A stretch of DNA of 64,000 nucleotides, from assembly GCA_009691765.1 (NCBI GenBank), contig SIAO01000009.1, positions 1-64,000 of the forward strand. Direction: 5' to 3'. Of this stretch, positions 54,168 to 61,343 are shown in pieces. Below the pieces are notes generated by a model. That model did not search any database. It had not been told where the DNA came from and was given only the letters and a program-made list of their open reading frames with translations. Positions within the stretch are counted from its first letter, which is position 1. The number at the start of each line of letters is the position of its first letter. This stretch comes from Planctomycetota bacterium. GTDB taxonomy: Bacteria; Planctomycetota; GCA-002687715. A program made the position numbers and the translations under genes.

Positions 54168-55157
54168 ATGAAGTTTCGAATCCTGTGCGCAATGAGTCTT
54201 GTTGTCTGTAGCGCCACCGGCCTGACTGCCCAGGTGACTCTGCAGTCTTCCACGCTGTCTCTCGGACAGGCCTACACCGTCGCAGCGGCCAGCGGTCCTG
54301 CAAACGGCTCTATCTATTTCGCGATCGATCAGCATGTCGCACCCTACTGGATCGCGTCGCTGGGTTGCCAGATCGACCTCGCACTTTCACCCAAGTGCTA
54401 CGTCTTCCCGAAGCAACAGCTCAATGCAGCCGGCAGCATAACTTTGAGCTTGGTGATGAGCTCCGATCCAACGCAAGTCGGGCAGTACGCCTACTTGCAA
54501 GCGGTCACACTCGATCCCACCAGCGGGAGCGCGCGCTCGAGCAATCTCGTGACCGTTGGCGTGCATCCTGCGCCAATAGCGACACAGCCCGTGACCAACC
54601 TCGCGCTCGGCAATGACCAAGTCATGCCCACCGCGTTCTCGTTCATGAGCTTCCCATTCTACGGTTCCACATACAGCAGTGCTCATGTGAGCAGCAACGG
54701 CCGCATCACCTTTACTGGTGGCGTTGCACTCTCCGTCGAGAGCTGCGTGAACCACCTCACGGATGAACCGAGCATCGCCGTCCTGTGGGACGACCTCGAT
54801 CCCTCCAGCGGCGGCACCGTCGGCTACAGCGAAGATCCGACCGGCGCATGGGCACGCATCACTTGGACGAACGTCCCTCAGTTCGGCGTTGGCGACAGCA
54901 ACACAGCAAGTTGCACGCTTTACGCCACCGGTGACATCGCGCTCGAATACGGCAACGTTGCCCTCGGCGACTGCCTCACAGGGATCAGCCCGGGCCTAAA
55001 TGCGTCGACGGCGGTTCCGATGGACATGAGCGCCTGTGACTTCCGTGTGCTGCAAGGCGCGATCTACGAGATCTTCCCTCTCAGCTTTGATCTCGCGAGT
55101 TCCGCTATGACCTTCCATCCGTACGGTGGCGGCGCGTACTCACTGCTCGTCAACTGA
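54168..55157 (+). CDS. Secreted beta-rich protein, paralogue of the gene at 52985
   Basis: The start at 54168 has AAGGAG eight bases upstream and a signal peptide (MKFRILCAMSLVVCSATGLT); the track ORF adds 18 codons. At 329 residues it has the same domain order as the 52985 protein: VTLQSSTLSLGQAYTVAAAS, then FPFYGSTYSSAHVSSNGRIT, VAVLWDDLDPSSGGTVGYS and ITWTNVPQFGVGDSNTASC. Sequence identity is moderate, so the duplication is old. A strong terminator follows at 55195. Surface location is inferred. Confidence 0.7.
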   Translation: MKFRILCAMSLVVCSATGLTAQVTLQSSTLSLGQAYTVAAASGPANGSIYFAIDQHVAPYWIASLGCQIDLALSPKCYVFPKQQLNAAGSITLSLVMSSDPTQVGQYAYLQAVTLDPTSGSARSSNLVTVGVHPAPIATQPVTNLALGNDQVMPTAFSFMSFPFYGSTYSSAHVSSNGRITFTGGVALSVESCVNHLTDEPSIAVLWDDLDPSSGGTVGYSEDPTGAWARITWTNVPQFGVGDSNTASCTLYATGDIALEYGNVALGDCLTGISPGLNASTAVPMDMSACDFRVLQGAIYEIFPLSFDLASSAMTFHPYGGGAYSLLVN

Positions 55158-55194
55158 ACATGCGGCGGCATGTTGCCGCCGAAGACTTGGTAAG

Positions 55195-55237
55195 GCGGCG
55201 CGGGAGCTTGGCGGCTCTCGCGCCGCTTCTTTGTTTT
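55195..55237 (+). terminator. Rho-independent terminator after the paralogous secreted protein gene
   Basis: GCGGCGCGGGAGC (55195-55207) pairs with GCTCTCGCGCCGC (55214-55226), 13 pairs with one G-U, across a six-base loop. TTCTTTGTTTT follows. An accessory perfect hairpin CGGCGGCA-tgt-TGCCGCCG sits just before it at 55163-55181. Confidence 0.85.
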
Positions 55238-55252
55238 GCAGGAGTTTTCGCG

Positions 55253-56404
55253 TCAGCGCAACAAGTCGAGATCAGCGAGCAACTCATCGTGGTTGCGATG
55301 CCTCTGTGACGGAGCCTTCGCGCACAAGCGAGCCACGAGTGCAGATGCCGCAGCCGGCAAATCCGGAAGCAGCGCAGAGAGATCCGGCAATGGTTGATGC
55401 TCGTGCGCCTGCCGTAGCGCTGTCACTTCCAGTTGTTCGTAGGGCAAGCGTCCGCTCAACAACTGAAACAGCGAAATGCCTAACGCGTAAAAATCTGAGG
55501 CCACGCTGCGCGGCGCGCGACCGCTGAACAATTCTGGCGCGCTGTATGCCGCCGTGCCGCGCTTGTCGGCCGCATCGGTGCGCCCCATTTGCGCGAGCCC
55601 AAAATCGCAGAGCTTGGCGACGCCTTCCTTCGTGAGCAGCACATTCGCTGGCTTGATGTCACCATGCACCACATGACGGTGAAGCCATGCACCATGCAAC
55701 GCCTGTGCCACCTCAAAAGCCATCTGCATCACGACGCGGTACGGCAACGGGCCCTCGCGTCGCAGCTTCTCGCGCGCTGATTCGCCGTCGACCAACTCCA
55801 TCAACAGATAGTGAAACCCCTGCGCATGACCGTGCCCGTAGAACTTGACAATGCCCGCGTGGTCGAGGCTCGCGAGGATGAGCATCTCCGTCACGAACTC
55901 TTGCAAGGCCGTGTCCGAGGCCGCAAGTTCCGGACGCAGCACCTTGAGCGCGCGTTGTGCGGACGGATTGACTTGTTCCGCTGCGTAAACCACGCCCATG
56001 CCGCCGGCACCGAGGCGCCGCAAGATCCGGAAGTTGGGAAATGTCGTGGGGTCGAGGTTTTCAGCGAGCCCGCCACCACGGGTTTGCCCCGGCATCACTG
56101 CGGTCTCTTCGATCGCAAAGAACTCCAAGACCGTCAGCTTCAAACTGCCCGCACGCACTTCATCCCCAACTTGCAACTCTGCCGCACCCACGCGCAGACC
56201 TTTCACGAATGTGCCGTGGCGCGAGCCGAGGTCTTCCAAACGCAGTGAGACGCCATCGAGGACCAAGCGGAAATGATGTCGCGAGAGATCGCTGAGTTCC
56301 GGGAACGCGACAGTGCAATCATCGGCGCGGCCAACAACGCAGAGCGCTGCATCAATGACACACTCTTCAGACTGCGCACGCGTGTCCAACTGAAAACGGA
56401 TCAT
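55253..56404 (-). CDS. FHA domain-Ser/Thr protein kinase
   Basis: A 383-residue cytoplasmic protein. Residues 1-92 form an FHA domain (VVGRADDCTVAFPELSDLSR, then LGSRHGTFVKGLRVG) for phosphothreonine binding. The kinase follows: glycine loop LGAGGMGVVYAAEQ, ATP Lys in RALKVLRP, catalytic loop HVVHGDIKPANVLL, CDFGLAQMG and YSAPELFSGRAPRSVASDFY. The catalytic loop has HGD rather than HRD, so it is a non-RD kinase that may not need activation-loop phosphorylation. No membrane helix or extracellular sensor is present. It starts three bases after ggt and is probably cotranscribed with it. Confidence 0.9.
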   Translation of the reverse strand: MIRFQLDTRAQSEECVIDAALCVVGRADDCTVAFPELSDLSRHHFRLVLDGVSLRLEDLGSRHGTFVKGLRVGAAELQVGDEVRAGSLKLTVLEFFAIEETAVMPGQTRGGGLAENLDPTTFPNFRILRRLGAGGMGVVYAAEQVNPSAQRALKVLRPELAASDTALQEFVTEMLILASLDHAGIVKFYGHGHAQGFHYLLMELVDGESAREKLRREGPLPYRVVMQMAFEVAQALHGAWLHRHVVHGDIKPANVLLTKEGVAKLCDFGLAQMGRTDAADKRGTAAYSAPELFSGRAPRSVASDFYALGISLFQLLSGRLPYEQLEVTALRQAHEHQPLPDLSALLPDLPAAASALVARLCAKAPSQRHRNHDELLADLDLLR

Positions 56405-56407
56405 GCG

Positions 56408-58105
56408 TTACCAGCCCGCCGCACGCCCGCCATGGCGCGGGTCGGCGGCACCCTGCAGGACACCGGTTGCGGGATTCCGCTGAATGGCGTGGCAATCACC
56501 TTGAAAACGCGGCGATGCAACGAAGCGATGCCCACGCTTTTCCAGTGCTGCGCGTTGCAGCGCGTTGAAGGTTGCCGGCTCGAAAGACAACTGATCGGGG
56601 TTCCATTGGTGGTGGAAGCGCGCTGCTTCCACGGCAGCCGCCGCGTCGGCGCCGGCATCCACGAAAGCAAGAATGCTCAGCAACACCGTGCTGATAATGG
56701 TGGGGCCGCCTGGACTACCCGTCACGAACACGACATTTCCGTCGCGCAACAGAACCGTGGGCGTCATGGATGACAACGGTCGACGCAGTGGCGCCACTGC
56801 ATTCGCTTCGCCTTGCACAAGCCCGTACATGTTGGGCACGCCTGGTGCGGACGCGAAATCGTCCATTTCATTATTCAGCAAGAAACCCGCGCCGGCGACA
56901 GTGACGCCGCTTCCAAACGAGCCGTTGAGCGTGGTGGTGATAGCCACAGCACCGCCATGCGCGTCCACCACAGAGAGATGCGTGGTTTCGTGGCGCTCGC
57001 GTGTGAGCGGCAATGCGGCGGCGCTTGGTGTCGCGGCGCGTTCGCCGAGTGAATCTCGCATGGCCGCGATATGAGCGGGGCTTAGCAACTGCGTCACAGG
57101 AATGTCGCTTTGGTCAGGGTCGCCCAAATGGCGCGTGCGGTCCGCAAAAGCGCGCTTCATGCTCTCAATGATCCAGTGCCGCGCACGCGCCGATTCCCAA
57201 TCCATCGCACGCAGGTCGAACGCTTCGAGCATTCCGAGCATCTGCAACAACGCGACGCCTCCGCTGGATGGTGGCGGCATGGCGAGAATGTCGTAGTTCC
57301 TGTAGCGCCCACGCAGCGGCGCACGCGCATGGACGTTGTAGTTCACGAGGTCCGCGGCACTCAATATGCCAGCGCTGCGCTGCATTTCGGCGGCAATCAA
57401 CTGCGCGGTCTCGCCTGTGCGAAATTCCTGTTCGCCGTACTCCGCCAACCTGCGCAGCGTGCGTGCCAACTCGGGCTGTTTGAATTGCTGGCCGACCTGC
57501 AGCTTGTTGCCCGCGCACAAGAAAATCCGCAACGATTCAGCGTTCTTGCTGAGCAGTTTGCGTTCGCCATTTAACGCGGCCACATGATGTGCGCTGAGCG
57601 GATAGCCCGATTCTGCCAAAGCAATCGCTGGCGCGAGCACTGTCGCAAGAGGTTTGGTGCCGTAGCGCGCGAGAGCCGCACACAAACCCGGAACGCTGCC
57701 AGGTGTGGCGACGCCAAGGTGTCCGATCGTGCTGCGCTCAGGAATAGGTTTGCCGTCAGGCCCGAGGTACATGTCGCGAGTCGCCGCGACCGGTGCTGTC
57801 TCGCGAAAGTCGAGCGCCGTTTCGCGGCCGTCGGCAAGGTGCATGACCATGAAGCCGCCGCCGCCGAGGTTTCCGGCGGATGGCCAAGTGACAGCAAGAG
57901 CAAACGCTGTGGCCACCGCTGCGTCCACGCAATTGCCACCCGCGCGCAGCATGGACAGGCCGGCCTCCGCTGCGAGGGGCTCGGTGCACACGACCATGCC
58001 GTGCTGGCCAACGACTGGAACCGCGTGAAGCGGTTCGTGCTGCACGCAGGCCGCAAGAGTGCCTAGGGCTCCGAAAGCAACAAGCAGGAACAGGCGGCGC
58101 AGCAT
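56408..58105 (-). CDS. ggt: Gamma-glutamyltransferase, predicted lipoprotein
   Basis: The start is placed at 58105 (MLRRLFLLVAFGALGTLAAC), which forms a lipoprotein signal with Cys in LAAC; the track has 26 extra codons. The 565-residue protein contains AGGNCVDAAVATAFALAV, NLGGGGFMVMHLADG and the autocleavage/nucleophile site HETTHLSVVDAHG. The C-terminal substrate loop includes SSMTPTVLLRDGNVVFVTGS and GSPGGPTII. It transfers or hydrolyses gamma-glutamyl groups of glutathione in the periplasm. The terminator at 58195 separates it from panD. Confidence 0.92.
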   Translation of the reverse strand: MLRRLFLLVAFGALGTLAACVQHEPLHAVPVVGQHGMVVCTEPLAAEAGLSMLRAGGNCVDAAVATAFALAVTWPSAGNLGGGGFMVMHLADGRETALDFRETAPVAATRDMYLGPDGKPIPERSTIGHLGVATPGSVPGLCAALARYGTKPLATVLAPAIALAESGYPLSAHHVAALNGERKLLSKNAESLRIFLCAGNKLQVGQQFKQPELARTLRRLAEYGEQEFRTGETAQLIAAEMQRSAGILSAADLVNYNVHARAPLRGRYRNYDILAMPPPSSGGVALLQMLGMLEAFDLRAMDWESARARHWIIESMKRAFADRTRHLGDPDQSDIPVTQLLSPAHIAAMRDSLGERAATPSAAALPLTRERHETTHLSVVDAHGGAVAITTTLNGSFGSGVTVAGAGFLLNNEMDDFASAPGVPNMYGLVQGEANAVAPLRRPLSSMTPTVLLRDGNVVFVTGSPGGPTIISTVLLSILAFVDAGADAAAAVEAARFHHQWNPDQLSFEPATFNALQRAALEKRGHRFVASPRFQGDCHAIQRNPATGVLQGAADPRHGGRAAGW

Positions 58106-58194
58106 GGCCGCGAGTTTACGAGGAGCGCTCAAACGTCCAGCATGGAGTGTGGCGCTGCCTGACGACCAAAGGCCCGGCTTCACCCGTGGTGTGC

Positions 58195-58234
58195 AAAAAA
58201 GAAGAGGAGCACACCGGCCTGGTGCACCCCTCTC
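58195..58234 (-). terminator. Strong Rho-independent terminator between panD and ggt
   Basis: On the minus strand GAGAGGGGTGCACC pairs with GGTGTGCTCCTCTT across loop AGGCC, 14 base pairs with several G-U. C and then TTTTTT follow. It ends the panD transcript, or a small RNA from 58235-58503, before ggt. Confidence 0.85.
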
Positions 58235-58503
58235 GGAAACGGGACTGTCAAGGAGTCAATGAAGCGAAGCGTCGGAAACTTCCTCTCGAAACCACCTCGT
58301 CGGGTCTCACCGGCCTTGCGGCCGCCGATAAGATGGCTTCCCTGTGCGCTCCTTTTCGGCCTGGATACAGGGGTGGCTGAAGAAAAAGATGCGCGGCCAG
58401 TGTCGTTTTTCACGGCACTCCAAACCCCACGGATTGGCGGCTCCAACAGCCGTTGGGACGCACCCAAGATCAGCGCGTTTGGCCGGCTCGGCTCAGGGCG
58501 GCG
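58235..58503 (-). ncRNA. Candidate structured 3' UTR or small RNA after panD
   Basis: About 270 bases between the panD stop and the terminator carry no credible ORF (the 95-codon ORF at 58180-58467 runs through the terminator stem). The strand folds locally: GGCC-gcaa-GGCC is a GNRA-capped stem, and further purine-rich segments (GCACAGGGAAGCC, GGTGAGACCCGACGAGG) look riboswitch-like without matching a class I can name. It could be the panD 3' UTR, a processed sRNA or a leader for nothing downstream. Function unknown. Confidence 0.3.
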
Positions 58504-58860
58504 TTAGTGCATGCCGACAACGCGGTTGCGCTCGTCGAACAGGACCACTTTGGGCTTGTGGAGTTTGGCTTCTTCGAGCGCAAACTGGCCAAAAGCGCAC
58601 ACAATCACCAAATCGCCCGGCAGCGCGTGGCGGGCGGCGGCGCCGTTGACGATCAGTTCACCCTTCCCGCGCTCACCGACGATCGCGTACGTCTCGAGGC
58701 GGTAGCCGTTGTTGCAATTCAGAACCTGCACCTTCTCGTAGGGCAGGATTCCGGCGCGCTCGAGCCAATCGATATCCACCGTCAAACTGCCCGGGTACTC
58801 AGGCTTCACATCCGTGACCATCACTCTGTGCAGCTTGCCGATGAGGATTTCCCTGATCAT
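58504..58860 (-). CDS. panD: Aspartate 1-decarboxylase (proenzyme)
   Basis: A 118-residue protein, matching PanD length. The self-cleavage site is Gly24-Ser25 in VKPEYPGSLTVDIDWLERAG, which generates the pyruvoyl cofactor. KVQVLNCNNGYRLETYAI and the NGAAARH-PGD-VI segment are also family hallmarks. It makes beta-alanine for pantothenate and CoA synthesis in the cytoplasm. No panB or panC genes are adjacent. Confidence 0.95.
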   Translation of the reverse strand: MIREILIGKLHRVMVTDVKPEYPGSLTVDIDWLERAGILPYEKVQVLNCNNGYRLETYAIVGERGKGELIVNGAAARHALPGDLVIVCAFGQFALEEAKLHKPKVVLFDERNRVVGMH

Positions 58861-59085
58861 GGGCTCATTTTAGCCTTGGGTGGCTTGGTCGCAAATCCGC
58901 TGGCCCAAGGCGCGGGCACGTGCCGAGCTATCCCGCAGGAGGATGCGAACTGGGCCCGCGGAATGCGTGGCAAAGTCCTGTATGGGTGTGCGGTGTGGGG
59001 CGGCGCGTTGTGACGGGGCGCAACACTGTCCCCAACTGTCTTTACCCTCCGCACTAGGCAAACCAATGAAAGGAGTTGAACACGA

Positions 59086-59372
59086 TGTCGACCATTTTTC
59101 GAGAACAGGATTGGCGTGTGGCACCGTGCGTGAAGTCGGCACGTTGCAAAACCGTTTGCCACCGACATGGTGGTGACGAATCCGTGGGTGAGCATGCCCA
59201 ACCTGCCGCGCATTCAACGCGCACCGGGCGCATCCTTTAACACTGGCACACAGGTTCGATGACCCGGCGCATCAAGCAACTGCATCAGGCCGCGCTGCAA
59301 GGTTTTGTGGAACTGAATCGCGCTGATGCCCAAGCACTCGGTGTGCAGGCCGGCGAGCAAGTGCGTCTCGTG
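59086..59372 (+). pseudogene. NapA-like molybdopterin oxidoreductase C-terminal remnant
   Basis: From 59239 the frame reads NTGT, then an eight-base insertion (CAGGTTCG) breaks register, and it continues MTRRIKQLHQAALQGFVELN and RADAQALGVQAGEQVRLV. This is the NapA-type C-terminal molybdopterin-binding motif HTGTMTRR...DA-ALG...GD-V. The rest of that domain is missing because the sequence runs directly into a NapB-like cytochrome in another frame. Upstream, ATG 59086 with AAAGGAG begins MSTIFREQDWRVAPC, and a separate frame gives VVTNPWVSMPNLPRIQRAPG. These pieces are not assigned with confidence. Clearly broken. Confidence 0.6.
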
Positions 59373-59373
59373 A

Positions 59374-59787
59374 CGCGGCGCGCCGCCCGTGGTTCCGCAT
59401 CGTCCCTTCGGCATGCGCTGCGTGCAGTGCCACAACGAAACCGGCATGGCAGTTCCCAATGTGGGCTTTGCTCCGCCATCGCCGCACGAGAACACTGCCG
59501 GCATGAGCGAAGACAGCCGTTGCCGTCAATGCCATGTGGAAGTGAACAGCACCGACTTGTTCCGTGCCAACTCCTTTGTCGGCGTGCCGCAAGACTTGCG
59601 CAAAGGTGAGCGCCAACACGCTCTTGCTCCACCCACCATGCCGCATTCGGTACACATGCGCGAGAATTGCAGTGCTTGCCACAGCGGCCCAGCAGTGCGC
59701 GCAGAGATCCGCTGCACGCACCCAGAACGTCCGCGCTGCACGCAATGCCACTTGCCAATGAATAGTGACGTCGAGTTCAAGCGGTAG
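59374..59787 (+). pseudogene. NapB-like tetraheme cytochrome c, 5' truncated
   Basis: The reading frame opens just after TGA at 59371-59373. It reads RGAPPVVPHRPFGMRCVQCH and continues with four CxxCH heme sites (CVQCH, CRQCH, CSACH, CTQCH). Linking segments such as LAPPTMPHSVHMRENCSACH resemble nitrate reductase cytochrome subunits. No signal peptide exists, so heme attachment in the periplasm would fail; the only in-frame starts are GTG 59389 or an internal ATG. It is fused to the napA remnant by an apparent deletion. Probably non-functional, though the remaining 130 codons are undamaged. Confidence 0.65.
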
Positions 59788-59788
59788 T

Positions 59789-60646
59789 TCACGCGTGAAT
59801 TTGAACAGGCAAGCCGAGAGTGCGGATGCGTGAGGCGAAGGCTTCCATCCACGGCGCATCAACACGGCTCAAGCGTGGGGCTTCTGGTTGCTGTGATGCG
59901 CGCGCGAGGCCATACAGCAACACACCACGCAAGGGTGCACCGCGTTGCAACGCGCGCTGTAAGAGCGCCGTGTAGGCGTCGCATTCGCTTGTGGATGGTG
60001 GCGCACCATCGATGCAGAACAATGCCGTCTGCACCTGGGTGGGGCACAGCGCTGCACACACGCACAGGTTTTCGAGGGCGCGCTCGGCACTTTGGCCCGC
60101 ATCATTCACCAAGCGCATGGCTTCATCGCTGCCGCGATCCAGCTTGAACCACGCTTCGCCGCCGTGCGCTGCCAAGCGGCGCAGGCCATCTTGCACTCGC
60201 GCCTGTTGCACCAAGCTGCCGTTGGTGATCAAGATGAGTTTGGTGCGCTGATCGAGCCCGCAGGCACTGCGTACAGCGGCCACGCAATCCACCGCCTCGG
60301 GGAACTCCTTCGCGCTCGTGGGTTCACCGTCACCGGAAATCGCGAAGTCGCGCAACTCCAAAGTGCCCACGGCTGTGCGAGCAGCAAAAGAACCGTCGGC
60401 CACCGCGTTGCAGAAGCCCTCGAGTTCACGTTGCAAGCGCGGCAAGTCGAGCGCTGGAGCATTGCCACGCACCAACCCTTCCACTTGGCAGTAGATACAG
60501 CGCCAGTTGCACGCGCGGTTGGGATTCAGATTGATGCCAATGGAGAGCCCGCCCGAACGTCTCGAGAGCACGGGGTACACATAGAGCAAGCCTGCGGCAT
60601 CGCGGCGGTGGTCTTCGTGGGACAGTTCAGGATTCGCCACACGCAT
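59789..60646 (-). CDS. Radical SAM protein, unknown substrate
   Basis: The start is ATG 60646 or GTG 60640 (better spaced from GGAG); the track ORF reads through the tRNA. The 285-residue protein has NPNRACNWRCIYCQVEG with CxxxCxxC, ELRDFAISGDGEPTSAKEFP and KLILITNGSLVQQARVQDGL. GDGEPT is the usual SAM-binding GGEP-like element of short radical SAM enzymes of the organic-radical activating/MoaA-related group. It lies immediately downstream of tRNA-Asp on the same strand, so a shared transcript is possible. No partner enzyme is adjacent; the cytochrome remnant converges on it. Confidence 0.8.
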   Translation of the reverse strand: MRVANPELSHEDHRRDAAGLLYVYPVLSRRSGGLSIGINLNPNRACNWRCIYCQVEGLVRGNAPALDLPRLQRELEGFCNAVADGSFAARTAVGTLELRDFAISGDGEPTSAKEFPEAVDCVAAVRSACGLDQRTKLILITNGSLVQQARVQDGLRRLAAHGGEAWFKLDRGSDEAMRLVNDAGQSAERALENLCVCAALCPTQVQTALFCIDGAPPSTSECDAYTALLQRALQRGAPLRGVLLYGLARASQQPEAPRLSRVDAPWMEAFASRIRTLGLPVQIHA

Positions 60647-60699
60647 CTCCGGGCATTGCACAAGCCCAGCGCATGTTAGCGCGCCGCCAAGAACCTGAG

Positions 60700-60773
60700 C
60701 GAGGACGACGGGACTCGAACCCGCAACCTTCGGCGTGACAAGCCGACGCGCTAACCAATTGCGCCACGTCCCC
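60700..60773 (-). tRNA. tRNA-Asp (GTC)
   Basis: The minus strand folds into a complete cloverleaf: acceptor GGGGACG/CGTCCTC with discriminator G, D-arm GCGC..GCGC with GGTTA, anticodon stem TCGGC/GCCGA with loop TTGTCAC, and T-arm GCGGG-TTCGAGT-CCCGT. The anticodon is GTC and G73 fits Asp. No CCA is encoded. The track's 359-codon ORF across it is spurious. Confidence 0.95.
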
Positions 60774-60785
60774 AATGAAACAACT

Positions 60786-60868
60786 CCGGCGCCGAGGGCG
60801 CCGGGGTTTGCTGCGGAACAACTGTTCAGTAGCGCGAGGAGTGTAGAAACGCGAGGGCGCGCCTTCAA
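60786..60868 (-). promoter_or_regulatory. tRNA-Asp promoter and leader hairpin
   Basis: On the minus strand TTGAAG (60868-60863) and TACACT (60845-60840) are 17 bases apart, a good sigma-70-type promoter. The leader then contains a perfect eight-pair hairpin CCGGCGCC-ctc-GGCGCCGG (60804-60786), just before the tRNA 5' end. It may guide 5' processing or act as an attenuator; the following bases (AGTTGTTT) are only weakly T-rich. Confidence 0.6.
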
Positions 60869-60885
60869 GCACAGTGCAAGGAACC

Positions 60886-61066
60886 GTAGAAAAGAAGCAC
60901 CCCTGAAGCCCTAAGGCTCCAGGGGTGCTCCACCTTCCAGCCGTCCTTCACTAACACGCAGACCGAAGTCTGCGCCACCCTCCCTCAAAGAGACCCGTCC
61001 AGTCTCTTCCGCCCGAGGAGTCGGATCACTTGGATCCGTTCTGTTCGTTTCAAACCGAATTGAAAG
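60886..61066 (-). ncRNA. Candidate structured non-coding RNA ending in a terminator
   Basis: On the minus strand a run of hairpins is closed by a Rho-independent terminator. They are TTTCAA-ttcgg-TTTGAAA (61065-61048), CGGATC-caagt-GATCCG (61038-61022), CCTC[GAGAC-tggacgg-GTCTC]GAGG (61018-60983) and CGCAGAC-ttcg-GTCTGCG (60974-60957). The terminator is AGCACCCCTG-g-AGCC..GGCT-t-CAGGGGTGCT, then TTCTTTTCT (60929-60886). No ORF with coding character spans it. The next upstream terminator is at 61283, so the unit is separate from the 61344 gene. The 5' end and promoter are not clear. It does not match RNase P, tmRNA or SRP RNA as I know them; 6S-like RNA cannot be excluded. Confidence 0.5.
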
Positions 61067-61282
61067 TCCTGTTCACCGTTTCACGCCGCCCCGCGCATCA
61101 AGCGCGAGCGACAACAGCATGTTCGGACGAACACGCAGCGGCTTGACGATGAGCTGCAACAGTTTTGTTGCGAACGCAGAATGCAGATGAGTGGCGCGAT
61201 TCACGCAGCGGCGCGGTGGCACTCACAAAGAAAGCTAACTGGCGGCGCAACTCAGCGGCGCGCACGGCCTGCCAGTGTAGAA
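61067..61282. other. Non-coding gap between candidate ncRNA and the next terminator
   Basis: About 216 bases with no credible ORF; the 62-codon frame at 61098-61286 has no RBS and no protein-like pattern. It should contain the promoter of the ncRNA if that is a free transcript. TACACT occurs at 61279-61274 without a clear -35 partner. Confidence 0.4.
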
Positions 61283-61322
61283 ACAAGAATCCCCGAGAGG
61301 CGCTATTCGCGTCCTCCCGGGG
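61283..61322 (-). terminator. Rho-independent terminator of the candidate selenoprotein gene
   Basis: On the minus strand CCCCGGGAGG (61322-61313) pairs with CCTCTCGGGG (61300-61291) around a 12-base loop, and ATTCTTGTTT follows. It lies 22 bases past the extended stop codon at 61344, which fits the reading-through gene model better than a stop at 61518. Confidence 0.8.
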
Positions 61323-61343
61323 AGTCGGCCGGACCTATGCCGG

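Noticed and set aside
58235-58420. Possible cobalamin or c-di-GMP riboswitch
   Set aside because: Short matches such as GCACAGGGAAGCC and GGTGAGACCCG are suggestive, but the order and spacing of conserved boxes do not fit either class, and there is no suitable downstream gene start.
58180-58507. Small ORFs on both strands between panD and ggt (58180-58467 minus, 58259-58507 plus)
   Set aside because: The minus ORF runs through the terminator stem. The plus ORF has a good AAGGAG-ATG but no coding-like sequence and would be antisense to the structured tail.
60669-60868. N-terminal extension of the radical SAM ORF
   Set aside because: It reads through tRNA-Asp and its promoter; translation of a tRNA is not plausible.
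60886-61066. RNase P RNA, tmRNA or SRP RNA
   Set aside because: None of the invariant sequences of these RNAs (for example the SRP GGAAGCAGC-type loop) is present on the minus strand.
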